A stretch of DNA of 64,000 bases, from assembly GCF_029525555.1 (NCBI RefSeq), contig NZ_JAPDHZ010000002.1, positions 657,868-721,867 on the forward strand, written 5' to 3'. The DNA is from Cohnella ginsengisoli (GTDB lineage: Bacteria; Bacillota; Bacilli; Paenibacillales; Paenibacillaceae). Below the pieces are notes generated by a model. That model had not been told where the DNA came from. It saw only the letters and a program-made list of their open reading frames with translations, and ran no database searches. This document shows positions 29,022 through 37,904 of the stretch, one piece after another; the first letter of the stretch is position 1; each line of letters opens with the position of its first letter. Position numbers and translations under genes: made by a program.

Positions 29022-30239
29022 TTAGAGGATGGCGGCGGTTTGCGACATCAGTTCGGACAGCGCGCTGAGGCGGTCGCTTATCTCGCGGATCTGATCCGTC
29101 GTCAGTTCGGTATAAGCGACGTACTGACCGTCCTTGATAAAGCCGGACAGCGCCTTTTCCATCTCCTGGAATGCTTGGTCGAGCTTGTCGGCCAGTTCGA
29201 CGTTGCTCTCGTTCAGCGCCGGGATGATCGACAGATAGACCGTCTTCGAGCCGTCGACGTTAGCCGCAAGATCGACGAGATCGATGTGCGAATATAGCTC
29301 TTCTTCGCCGGTAATCTTAGAGGTCGCCGCTTCGTTCAGCAGCTCCATCGCGCCGGCGACGACCGTTTTCGGATCAAGCTCGAGCTTCTGAACCTCGGCC
29401 TGCAGCGCCTTCACGTCGGCGATGAGCTGATCGGCGAATTTGTCCTGGCCAGCCAGCGAGTTGTCGACCCAAAGCGCCTTCTCGATCTCGTGGAAGCCGG
29501 TCCAGGCGCTTGGATCGTCCACATCGGCCAGACGGGCGTCGATCTTCGGATCCAGTTCGCCGAAGCTCTCGGCGATCGGTTCGATGGTCTCGTAATAGAC
29601 GCGCGCCTTCACGTACTCGGCCTTGGCCGCGTCGACATTGCCTGCCTTGACGGCATCCACGAAGGCTTGGGTCTGGTCGGTCAGCTTGTTCGTCTGGTCG
29701 ACGACGTATTGCTGATACTTTTTGACGGCTTCCTTCAGCAGCTCGGAAGCGCTCGCCGTCGACGGCTTGGCGTTTTGCAGCTTCGCCAGCGCGCCGGCCA
29801 AGCCGTCCGCATTGGCCTTAAGCGCGTCGAAATCGATCTTGTCGTAAGCCGATGCGGAAAAGATCGGCATCTCGTATTTTTCAACGTCCGTATACTCGAG
29901 CGGAAACGTTTGGCGCACGGCGTTTTCGAACGACAGCCAGGTCTCGTTGATCGTCTTGCCGAGGGTTTTGACGCCTTCCGCGTCTTTCTTTTCGATGAGG
30001 CCCTGCAGCTGATTCGTTTGATCCAGCAATTGAGCCGTACCCGTCTGTATCGCGCTGGATCCGTCGGCGCTTGCCGAGGACGAGACGGGGGAGGCGGCTG
30101 TCGCCGAGGACGAAGCGGAGGACGAAGCTGACGACGATGCGGACGGGGATGCGCCTTCGTTGTTCGATCCGCCGTTGCACGCGGATAAGGCCAGCATGCC
30201 TGCGATAGTAACAATGCCAATGGACGTTTTCTTCATCAT
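29022..30239 (-). CDS. efeO: Iron uptake lipoprotein EfeO/EfeM
   Basis: A 405-aa lipoprotein: signal peptide and lipobox LSAC at residues ~18-21, then a 45-residue Ser/Ala linker, then the helical EfeO/M75 domain with the metal motif HxxE in GFHEIEKALW. There is no N-terminal cupredoxin domain, so it is the EfeM-like short form usual in Gram-positives. It binds iron outside the membrane and hands it to EfeU. Middle gene of the operon, 51 bp after efeU. Confidence 0.9.
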   Translation of the reverse strand: MMKKTSIGIVTIAGMLALSACNGGSNNEGASPSASSSASSSASSSATAASPVSSSASADGSSAIQTGTAQLLDQTNQLQGLIEKKDAEGVKTLGKTINETWLSFENAVRQTFPLEYTDVEKYEMPIFSASAYDKIDFDALKANADGLAGALAKLQNAKPSTASASELLKEAVKKYQQYVVDQTNKLTDQTQAFVDAVKAGNVDAAKAEYVKARVYYETIEPIAESFGELDPKIDARLADVDDPSAWTGFHEIEKALWVDNSLAGQDKFADQLIADVKALQAEVQKLELDPKTVVAGAMELLNEAATSKITGEEELYSHIDLVDLAANVDGSKTVYLSIIPALNESNVELADKLDQAFQEMEKALSGFIKDGQYVAYTELTTDQIREISDRLSALSELMSQTAAIL

Positions 30240-30290
30240 TATAGCGATCTCCGATCCTCTAGCGCTATGCGCAAAATAAGGTTTTGAAAC

Positions 30291-31772
30291 TCAGGAAAGC
30301 GAAACGGCGCGACGGCGCCTGCTCCTCAGCAAGGACCATACGGCCGCGGTGCAGCCGCAAGCCAGGAAAACGAGCTGCGGCAACGTGCTGTACCAGGAAG
30401 GATACAGGCTGAGCGTCGTAAAATCGGGCAGCGCTTCGTTCACCGTGGACGGCAGCACCCCGGCCATCTGAAGGCTGTGGATGCCGGAGCCCATGAATTT
30501 GAAGCAAAGATAAAACACGATCACGCTGGACCCCAGAAAGAAAGGACGGATCGGCAGCCTCGAGCCGGCCTTGACAATAATCGCAGCCGCGACAGCCAGG
30601 ACCAGCAATCCGGCGGCGATGCCGGCGGCGAGCTCCGTCGCGGGCATCTTGCTGGCCATGCCGATCAGGAAGATGACCGTCTCGAGCCCTTCGCGGACGA
30701 TCGCGAAAAAAGAGAGCAGCGCGAGCGAAAACATATGCCCGCCCGAGAGCGCGCGCGTGCTCCGCTGCGCGAGCAGCCGGTTGAAGCGCTTGGCGTCCGA
30801 ATGGCGGTGCAGCCAATAGCTGACGTATAGCAGCATCACGCTGGCGCACACGCCCGTCCAGCCGTTAATCAGCAGGTTGTTGTGCCCGAAGGCGCTCGAA
30901 GACAGCAGCAGGACGACCGCGAACCCCGCGCATATACTGGCCAACAGTCCCGTGACGGAGCCGCCGACGACCCAGCGCCTTGCCGGCTTGGAGCCCGCTC
31001 GCTTGGCGTACATGAGCAGCGCGCCGACGACCAGCAGCCCCTCCATCCCTTCGCGGATCGGAATGAGCGCCGCGTCCCACCACGAGTATTGGGCATCGGC
31101 GAGGGGCGCCAGCCCCTCGACCAACCGGCCGATGATCGGCGCCGCAAGCTTTCTTTGATCCGGATTGCTCAAGTAGCCGTCCAGCATCACCAGGTCGCGT
31201 TCGGTATCGTTGTAAACGCGCTGCGATTGGCTCACCACGTCGCCTTCGACGGACAGCCACTGCTGCTGCAGCTGTTTGACGCTTAATCCCGCCTCGTCCC
31301 ATTGCTGACGCTTGGCCAGGTCCCCGGCCTCGCGAAGCTTAAGGATGTAGGCGGACAGCGTCATCCGGCTATTTCCGTCGTTGTCGGCGAAGGCGCCGTC
31401 GCGCAGATTGGCGACCGAAAACCTGAGATTGCCGGCCTGCGACGATGCTTCGTCCGGCTTGCCGCTCAGCATCGCGAGCGAGAGGGCCGCGATCTGCCCG
31501 TCGATCTCAAGCGCCAGATCGAGCGATTGGCGCTTGACTTCGTTTTTGTCTTTCGCCCACCACTTTTTGATCGCAGCCAGGTCTTGGGCAGCGCCATCGG
31601 CATCGCCTGCATCCAAGTGCGAGACTAACGCTCCTGCCTGCAAGGCCGCCTCGTCCGCATGAGACGGCTCGGCCGCCGCGGAAGCGACGGGAGCGATCGA
31701 CCAGGCGAGCATGGCAAGCAGCACGAGCGTCGCGAAGATCGTTTTTGCGGAAGACCATCTATGCTCATTCAA
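30291..31772 (-). CDS. efeU: FTR1-family iron permease EfeU
   Basis: A 493-aa membrane protein. A signal peptide and ~220-aa extracellular helical region precede the FTR1 domain, with about seven hydrophobic spans. The two REGxE iron-permease motifs are present: IPIREGMEG and IVREGLETV. The long extracellular N-terminus is typical of Gram-positive EfeU. First gene of efeUOB, directed by a consensus promoter whose start region is covered by a Fur box. Confidence 0.92.
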   Translation of the reverse strand: MNEHRWSSAKTIFATLVLLAMLAWSIAPVASAAAEPSHADEAALQAGALVSHLDAGDADGAAQDLAAIKKWWAKDKNEVKRQSLDLALEIDGQIAALSLAMLSGKPDEASSQAGNLRFSVANLRDGAFADNDGNSRMTLSAYILKLREAGDLAKRQQWDEAGLSVKQLQQQWLSVEGDVVSQSQRVYNDTERDLVMLDGYLSNPDQRKLAAPIIGRLVEGLAPLADAQYSWWDAALIPIREGMEGLLVVGALLMYAKRAGSKPARRWVVGGSVTGLLASICAGFAVVLLLSSSAFGHNNLLINGWTGVCASVMLLYVSYWLHRHSDAKRFNRLLAQRSTRALSGGHMFSLALLSFFAIVREGLETVIFLIGMASKMPATELAAGIAAGLLVLAVAAAIIVKAGSRLPIRPFFLGSSVIVFYLCFKFMGSGIHSLQMAGVLPSTVNEALPDFTTLSLYPSWYSTLPQLVFLACGCTAAVWSLLRSRRRRAVSLS

Positions 31773-31811
31773 TGTAAATCGTCGCCTCCACGCGCCTTAA
31801 TCCGTTCCACT

Positions 31812-31864
31812 TGAAAATGATTCTCAATATTAAGCATTATAGGAGCGTTCATTTTGGGTGTCAA
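31812..31864 (-). promoter_or_regulatory. Fur-controlled promoter of efeUOB
   Basis: Minus strand: TTGACA (31864-31859), 17 bases, TATAAT (31841-31836). TGAAAATGATTCTCA (31812-31826), a 7-1-7 Fur box with two mismatches, covers the region just downstream of the start site. Confidence 0.8.
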
Positions 31865-31880
31865 TGCATTTATATAAAAG

Positions 31881-31923
31881 AAAACGGCTGAGATGCGTCA
31901 TTTTATTGACATCTCTCAGCCGT
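31881..31923 (-). terminator. Terminator after mntD
   Basis: GGCTGAGA and TCTCAGCC arms, interrupted by a short bulge. On the minus strand GTTTTCTTTTA follows. Confidence 0.65.
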
Positions 31924-31946
31924 ATCGTCTTTATCGTCGCGCAGCG

Positions 31947-32850
31947 TCAGTCCGCGCTGTCGGATGCCGCTCGAACGCGGCTTTCCGAACGCCCTTTCCG
32001 GAGCCGCGAGAGCGCGCCGTACCGCGGGGATCCGAGAAAGCTCGCCGCGAACAGAAGGCCCGTCGCGAACGCCATCGAGCCCGAGATCGACGTGTCCAGC
32101 CAAGTCGCGATCCCGTAGCCGATCCAGGCGGACATCGCGCCGAACGCGGCGCCCAGCGCCAGCATCACGGACAGGCGGTCGGTCCACAGATAAGCCGCGG
32201 AGGCCGGCGTGATGAGCATCGCGACGACCATGATCGCGCCGACCGCGTCGAACGATGCGACCGTCGTCACCGACACGAGCGACATGAACGCGTAGTGCAT
32301 GAGCACGGCGGGAATGCCCAGGCTCGCGGCAAGCGCGGGGGTCGAACGAGGTGATCTTCCATTCCTTGTAAAAGGCGACGATCGCGGCGACAGCGATCGC
32401 GAGCACGAGCGCGAGCATCGCCACCGCCTCCGGCACTTCGCCGACGAGCGGGAGCGCCGCCGTTTCCCAAGGGATAAAGGTAATCTCGCCCATCAGCGTA
32501 TGCTTCACGTCAAGGTGCGCGTTGCCGACCTGCGTGGCGATCAATACGACGCCGACCGCGAACAACGTCGTGAATACGATGCCGATCGAAGCCTCCTGCT
32601 GTACGCCGCGGGATTGAAACCATTGCACCAGCACGGCGGTCAGCAAGCCGGCGCACACCGCGCCGATCAGCATATGCGCGCCGCTCAGCTCGCGGGTCGC
32701 CATGTAGGCCACGACGATGCCGAGCAGCACCGTATGGCTGATTGCGTCGGCCATCATCGCCATGCGGCGCAGGATAAACAGCACGCCGATCAAGCCGCAG
32801 GATACGCCGACGAGCGAAGCGGTCAGGAGAATCCAGCCGGAGTAGCTCAT
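31947..32850 (-). CDS. mntD: Manganese ABC transporter permease (second)
   Basis: About 300 aa with eight or so membrane spans, of the ABC-3 metal permease family. Typical are the N-terminal FILRRMAMMADAISHTVLLGI and the FDAVGAIMVVAMLITPASAA block. One extra base in a run of five C (~32337-32341) breaks the frame; four restore SFDPALAASLGIPAV. The start at ATG 32850 overlaps the corrected stop of mntC (ATGA). Last gene of mntABCD. Confidence 0.85.
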
Positions 32851-33772
32851 CGTCCCGCCCCCCTCGCGCGCCGCGACCGGGCCGACCGTTTGAGACGTCA
32901 ACCGCCTCCTGCTCGCTCGCTGTCCGATATAGAGGACGATCAAGCCTTTGCTCGCGCCGAAAAATAGCGATACCATAAAAGTAGCGGACGCCGCGAGCAC
33001 GATGAACGGCCCTGTCGGCCAGCCGGCACCCGCTGCGCTGAGCAGCGTCCCCGCCGCGCCGGCGCTCCCGCCGAACGCGGCCGCGAGCGCGACCGTCCAC
33101 TTGAACGAATGCGTCCAGTAACGGGCGCTGACGGCGGGAATGATCAGCAGGGCCGCCATCAGCACGACGCCCGCTGCTTGGATGCCGACGAACGATGACG
33201 AGCACCAGCACGGCCAGGTAGACAGCGTTCATCAGGCGAACGGACAACCCGAGGCCGGCCGCGTAGGCAGGGTCGAACAGGAACAACTTCCACTCCTTGT
33301 ATCCGAGCAGCGCGACGAGCAGGACGACCCCGGCGGTCCCTGCCATCAGCCTGACGTCGTCGCCGACCATCGAAGCCGCCTGCCCGAATATGAAGCTGTC
33401 GAGGCCGCTCTGGCTGCCGCCCGCCGTCCGGTTCACGAAGGTCAGCAGCATGATGCCGAGACCGAAAAAGACGGACAGCACGATGCCCATCGCGGCGTCC
33501 TCCTTGATGCGGGTGGACGAGCGGATCCAGTCGATCAGGAGCGCCCCGAGCAGCGCGCTGGCCGCGGCGCCCGCGATCATGACGGGCAGATTTTTGGTGC
33601 CCATCAGCACAAACCCCACGATGACGCCGGGCAGCGCGGCATGCGACAAGGCGTCGCTCATAAGGCTCTGCCGCTTCCAATACGCGAAGCTGCCTATCAT
33701 CCCTGCCGCCATCCCGAGGATCAGCGTGCTGAGGAGCACCCACTGCGCGTTGTGCGAGAGCAGCGTGTTCAT
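32847..33772 (-). CDS. mntC: Manganese ABC transporter permease (first)
   Basis: ABC-3 family metal permease, about 308 aa: YWKRQSLMSDALSHAALPGVIVGF near the start and VVLMAALLIIPAVSARYW later. Two problems: a frame change near 33195 (between LVLVIV and FVGIQAAG; not in a long homopolymer), and a run of six G/C (32858-32863). One base fewer in that run gives a stop at TGA 32847-32849, overlapping the mntD ATG; as sequenced, the two genes read through as one. It overlaps mntB by four bases (ATGA). Confidence 0.82.
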
Positions 33773-34506
33773 CCGGATTTTCCCTCCAGCCACCGGAGCA
33801 TGCCGCCATACGCCGCGCTGAGCCGCTCCCGCGTAAAAACTTCCGCCGTCGTGCCGTGCGCGACGACGGTCCGGTTCAGCAACAGGACGCGGTCGAAGTA
33901 ATCCTCTACCGTCTGCAGGTCGTGGTGGACGACCATTACCGTCTTGCCTTGCCGCTTGAGGCGCTGCAGCGTATCCATAATCACCCGCTCCCTGACGGCG
34001 TCAACGCCTGCCAGCGGCTCGTCGAGCATGTAGAGATCGGCATCCTGCGCGAGCGCCCGCGCAAGGAATACCCGCTGCTGCTGGCTGCCGGAGAGCTGGC
34101 TGATCTGCCGCCCCGCATAATCGGCCATGCCCATCTCGGATAGCGCGCGCATCGCCTGTTCTTTGTGCGTCCGGCCGGGGCGGCGAAGCCATCCGATCTT
34201 GCCGTACAATCCCATCGTGACGACGTCCAGCGCGTCGGTCGGGAAGTCCCAGTCCACCGATCCGCGCTGCGGCACGTAGCCGATACGCGGCTTGACCCTC
34301 CGGAAGGCCTCGCCGAAAAAAGCAACGTCGCCGGAAAGCCGCGGATGCTGATCCAGCAGCGTCTTGAGCAGCGTAGACTTGCCCGCGCCGTTCGGTCCGA
34401 CGATCGCCGTCAGCGTACCCGGCTTGATCTTGAACGTCACGCGTTCCAGCACCGCGTTTTTCCGATATGAAGCATTCAGATCCGTCACCTCGAGTACTGC
34501 AGCCAT
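33769..34506 (-). CDS. mntB: Manganese ABC transporter ATPase
   Basis: A 245-aa ABC ATPase: Walker A GPNGAGKST, Q-loop GYVPQRG, signature LSGSQQQRVFLARAL, Walker B LYMLDEP, and the H-loop VVHHD. The closest family is metal (Mn/Zn) transporter ATPases. It lies between the binding protein gene (one base gap) and the first permease (four-base overlap). Confidence 0.92.
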   Translation of the reverse strand: MAAVLEVTDLNASYRKNAVLERVTFKIKPGTLTAIVGPNGAGKSTLLKTLLDQHPRLSGDVAFFGEAFRRVKPRIGYVPQRGSVDWDFPTDALDVVTMGLYGKIGWLRRPGRTHKEQAMRALSEMGMADYAGRQISQLSGSQQQRVFLARALAQDADLYMLDEPLAGVDAVRERVIMDTLQRLKRQGKTVMVVHHDLQTVEDYFDRVLLLNRTVVAHGTTAEVFTRERLSAAYGGMLRWLEGKSG

Positions 34507-34507
34507 A

Positions 34508-35482
34508 TTAACCCTCCTTCGAGGCCAGCGCCTCGCCGATCGTGTTCACGTTGTGCCGGTACATGCCCAGGTAGGTGCCTTCCGCCGTGCCGCCGTCGCC
34601 CATCGCGTCCGAATACAGTTGACCGCCGAGCCGAACCTGGAGACCACGCTTCTTCGCTCCTTCGATGACCGCTTCGATGGAAGCGGGATTGATGCTGCTC
34701 TCTACGAAAACGGCAGGCACGCCGCGCTCCACCAGCAGGTCGATCGTATCCTCGATGTCGGACAGCCCGATCTCGTCTTCGGTGCTGAGTCCCTGGAGGC
34801 CGACGACCTGAAGCCCGAGCAGTCGCCCAAAGTAACCAAAGGCGTCGTGCGCGGTGACGAGCACCCGCCGCTCCTCCGGAATGCGCTCCAGCTTTTCCAG
34901 CGCTTCCGCCTTCAACTCGTCGAGCTGCTTGAAGTAGGCGATCTTATTCGTCTCGAAGTACGCTGCGTCGCCCGCAGAATACTTCTTCATTTCTTCCGTT
35001 GCCGCGCCTAACGCCTGCTTCCACAAGTCGATGTCGAACCAAATGTGCGGGTCGGTCGCGCCCTTCGGATCTTTCAGCAGCCGCTCCTTCGGCAGCGTCT
35101 CCCCGATGGCCAGCACCGGCCGCTCCTTGCCGATCTGCTCGAATACCTTAACCATGTTCGCTTCAAGATGGAGCCCGCTGTAAAACACGATATCGCCGCT
35201 CTGCAGTTTCTTGATGTCTCCTTGCGTCGCCGCGTACAGATGCGGATCCACGCCCGGTCCCATCAGGCTGTCGACCGCCACCCTGTCTCCGCCGATGACG
35301 GCGAGCGGCTCCGCGATTTGCGCGATCGTCGCGACGATCCGGATTTTGCCTGTCTGGCCGCCTTCGTCTGCCTGCTTTCCGCCGCTCGCGCAAGCGGTGT
35401 TGACACAGACTAAAATCGCTAAAAACAGAAATACGAGTACCACTCTTTCCAGCTGTTTGGTCAGCATTCCGGTCCTCCCCAT
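34508..35482 (-). CDS. mntA: Manganese-binding lipoprotein
   Basis: A 324-aa cluster A-I (ZnuA/MntA-like) solute-binding lipoprotein, lipobox NTAC near residue 29. Metal ligands of the family are visible: DPHLY, DPHIWFD, AHDAFGYFG, and a Glu/Asp near the end. It lacks the His-rich loop seen in the zinc-binding protein at 36695, which fits manganese. ATG 35482 (MGRTG) was chosen because AGGAGG precedes it. The operon promoter carries MntR-like palindromes. Confidence 0.85.
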   Translation of the reverse strand: MGRTGMLTKQLERVVLVFLFLAILVCVNTACASGGKQADEGGQTGKIRIVATIAQIAEPLAVIGGDRVAVDSLMGPGVDPHLYAATQGDIKKLQSGDIVFYSGLHLEANMVKVFEQIGKERPVLAIGETLPKERLLKDPKGATDPHIWFDIDLWKQALGAATEEMKKYSAGDAAYFETNKIAYFKQLDELKAEALEKLERIPEERRVLVTAHDAFGYFGRLLGLQVVGLQGLSTEDEIGLSDIEDTIDLLVERGVPAVFVESSINPASIEAVIEGAKKRGLQVRLGGQLYSDAMGDGGTAEGTYLGMYRHNVNTIGEALASKEG

Positions 35483-35542
35483 ATTGGTCGTTCCTCCTGC
35501 GGCAAACACTTGCGCGTGAAACACTTGTACGACAACAATTTT

Positions 35543-35603
35543 GTTTCCTTTGGGAAACTTTTGTTGTTAACTACAAAATAATTACCCTAGGGCAATCTGT
35601 CAA
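35543..35603 (-). promoter_or_regulatory. mntABCD promoter with two MntR-like palindromes
   Basis: Minus strand: TTGACA (35603-35598), 17 bases, TATTTT (35580-35575). The spacer is filled by ATTGCCCTAGGGTAAT (35581-35596), which resembles the MntR box (TTTGCCTTAAGGAAA). A second dyad, GTTTCC-N4-GGAAAC (35543-35558), lies about 20 bp past the predicted start. Confidence 0.6.
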
Positions 35604-35744
35604 TCCTTTTTTTGGGCGGATTGTCCGGAATAACCGTCGCTTTCCGAGCCTAAAGGGCTCATTGCTGCATCCGCTGCCGCTGAAGACGCGCTTTTCTCGC
35701 TTGCTTGTGACAATGTGCAACGGCACACGGCGATGGTTGCGGCC

Positions 35745-36560
35745 GAGTTACACGGTTTTTCCGTGCAACGGCGCTTCAGCGCGACGGTTCTGGCCGAGTT
35801 ACACGGTTTTTCCGTGCAACGGCGCTTCAGCGCGGCGGTTCTGGCCGAGTTACACGGTTTTTCCGTGCAACGGCGCTTCAGCGCGACGGTTCTGGCCGAG
35901 TTACACGGTTTTACCGTGCAACGGCGCATCAGCGCGGCGGTTCTGGCCGAGTTACACGGTTTTTCCGTGCAACGGCGCTTCAGCGCGACGGTTCTGGCCG
36001 AGTTACACGGTTTTACCGTGCAACGGCGCATCAGCGCGGCGGTTCTGGCCGAGTTACACGGTTTTTCCGTGCAACGGCGCATCAGCGCGGCGGTTCTGGC
36101 CGAGTTACACGGTTTTACCGTGCAACGGCGCATCAGCGCGGCGGTTCTGGCCGAGTTACACGGTTTTTCCGTGCAACGGCGCATCAGCGCGGCGGTTCTG
36201 GCCGAGTTACACGGTTTTTCCGTGTAACATCGCTTCAGCGCGGCGGTGCTGACCGAGTTACACGGTTTTTCCGTGCAACGGCGCATCAGCGCGGCGGTTC
36301 TGGCCGAGTTACACGGTTTTTCCGTGCAACGGCGCTTCAGCGCGACGGTTCTGGCCGAGTTACACGGTTTTACCGTGCAACGGCGCTTCAGCGCGGCGAT
36401 TCTGGCCGAGTTACACGGTTTTTCCGTGTAACATCGCTTCAGCGCGGCGGTGCTGGCGGAGTTACACGGTTTTACCGTGTAACATCGCTTCAGCGCGGCG
36501 GTGCTGGCGGAGTTACACGGTTTTTCCGTGCAACGGCGCTTTCGGGCGGCGGTGCGTGCG
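35745..36560. repeat. 51-bp tandem repeat array, 16 copies
   Basis: Units begin with GAGTTACACGG at 35745 and recur every 51 bp without a single gap up to 36510. Each unit holds a dyad CACGG-TTTTT or TTTTA-CCGTG, then CAACGGCGC or TAACATCGC, and GCGGCGG/GCGACGG. Because 51 is 17 codons, several frames stay open on both strands, but there is no ribosome site and the peptide repeat looks accidental. The array lies between the mntA promoter and the znuA terminator. Degenerate partial units flank it. Confidence 0.95.
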
Positions 36561-36626
36561 GAAACGGCAACAGCAGCGGTTCGAGCGCCCCGCCCTCCCC
36601 CCCGCTCAATCGGATCGCCAAAACAA

Positions 36627-36670
36627 CAAAAGGGCTGAAGCAGATTCCAAATCTGCTCCAGCCCTTTTTT
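36627..36670. terminator. Bidirectional terminator downstream of znuA
   Basis: AAAGGGCTG-AGCAGATT and AATCTGCT-CAGCCCTTT form a long stem with one mismatch. The plus strand continues with T6, the minus strand with TTTTGTTGTTTT. Confidence 0.8.
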
Positions 36671-36694
36671 GCTGCCGTGCGATATAAACTTCCT

Positions 36695-37651
36695 CTACGC
36701 GTTCAATGCCTTCACCAATGCCTCGAGGTTCTTTTTCATGATGCCGATATAATCGAGCCCCACTTTCTTCTCCTCGTCCGTCAGGCCCTCCAGCGGATTC
36801 AGCACGTCCGTCTTCGCCCCGATCTCATCCGCTACGGTACGCGCGACCTGGGGATCGACTAACGTCTCGAAAAAAATCGTCTTGACCTGATGCGCCTTCG
36901 CGAACTCCACGATCTCGGCCATCTTGCCGGGAGAAGGCTCCTGCTCGGGCGACAGCCCGGCGATCGGCACCTGCTCCAGGCCGTAGGCATGCGCCAGGTA
37001 ACCGAAGGCCGCATGCTGCGTGACGAACTGCTTCGTCTTTACGTCGTTCAGCCCTTCCCGGTAAGCCTCGTCCAACGCCTTCAACTCGGCGATATAGGCA
37101 TCGGCGTTCTTTTTGTACGTATCCTTGTTCGCCGGGTCCGCCTGCCCGAACGCCGCTTCGATGGCGGCCACCTCCCGCTGCGCCAATCCCGGATCGAGCC
37201 ATACGTGCGGATCCTCCGCATGTTCGCCTTCCGCATGGCCGTGTTCGTGCGCCTCTTCTCCCTCTTCTTCCGCCGCGCCCTCCAGCGTCGTCAATCCTTC
37301 GCTCGCCCGCACGACGACGCGCTTGTCGCTGGGCGCGCTCGAAAGCGCCGCATCGACCCAGCCTTCGACGATCCCGTTGTAGACGAACACGTCCGCATCC
37401 TTTACCTTCGCCATATCCTGCGCGCTCGGCTCCCAATCGTGCGGCTCCGCCCCGGCCGGGATCAACGCGACGACGTTCGCGAGATCGCCCGCGACCTGTC
37501 TGCTGAATTCGTACATCGGATAAAAGGTCGTCACGACGCTCAGTTTGGCGCCCGCTTCGTTTGCTTCATTTGGTTCACTTTTGCCGCAAGCCGCCAGCAG
37601 CAGCGCCAGGCTCGCGGATATCGCCAGCGTTTTCTTCAAGTTCTTTTTCAT
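36695..37651 (-). CDS. znuA: Zinc-binding lipoprotein ZnuA/AdcA
   Basis: A 318-aa cluster A-I binding lipoprotein, lipobox LLAAC. It shows TTFYPMYEF, GAEPHDWEPS, an acidic, His-rich loop (EHGHAEGEHAEDPHVWLD), THAAF-type HAAFGYLAHAYG and FFETLVDP. The His-rich loop marks zinc specificity. Unusually, no cognate permease or ATPase gene lies next to it; they must be elsewhere, or it shares a transporter. Start at ATG 37651 (MKKN). A perfect Zur box lies 25 bp upstream. Confidence 0.9.
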   Translation of the reverse strand: MKKNLKKTLAISASLALLLAACGKSEPNEANEAGAKLSVVTTFYPMYEFSRQVAGDLANVVALIPAGAEPHDWEPSAQDMAKVKDADVFVYNGIVEGWVDAALSSAPSDKRVVVRASEGLTTLEGAAEEEGEEAHEHGHAEGEHAEDPHVWLDPGLAQREVAAIEAAFGQADPANKDTYKKNADAYIAELKALDEAYREGLNDVKTKQFVTQHAAFGYLAHAYGLEQVPIAGLSPEQEPSPGKMAEIVEFAKAHQVKTIFFETLVDPQVARTVADEIGAKTDVLNPLEGLTDEEKKVGLDYIGIMKKNLEALVKALNA

Positions 37652-37675
37652 GTGTGCCATCCCCGTTTCTTTTAT

Positions 37676-37690
37676 TCGTAATTATTACGA
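37676..37690. promoter_or_regulatory. Perfect Zur box upstream of znuA
   Basis: TCGTAATTATTACGA, an exact palindrome identical to the Bacillus Zur core, in the znuA promoter region. Confidence 0.85.
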
Positions 37691-37744
37691 TAATAAGAGT
37701 AAAAAAACGACTTGCTATGTATAATGCTTCCACTTGCTTCTATA

Positions 37745-37759
37745 TTGTAATTATTACGT
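37745..37759. promoter_or_regulatory. Second Zur box, before the permease gene
   Basis: TTGTAATTATTACGT, 13 of 15 matches to the Zur core, 145 bp before the permease start on the plus strand. The 250-bp divergent region holds no other gene. Confidence 0.65.
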
Positions 37760-37904
37760 TTAAAAAACGCAAGGTAAAAAATTCGCTCTCTCACAGCCGG
37801 CCGTCAACTATTAATCTAGAAAACTAGCAGCGCAGGTTCTTTCAAACAAACGCTCGCATAAATTAATAGGAGCAATCGCGATTCCTTGAACGAGGTGAAA
37901 ATGC

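Noticed and set aside
35600..36431. Long open frames on both strands with 17-residue repeats (AELHGFSVQRR type)
   Set aside because: They arise because the 51-bp repeat is a multiple of three. There is no ribosome site or promoter, and the peptide has no secretion or domain features.
35745..36560. CRISPR array
   Set aside because: Units are near-identical over the full 51 bp with no unique spacers, and no cas genes are near.
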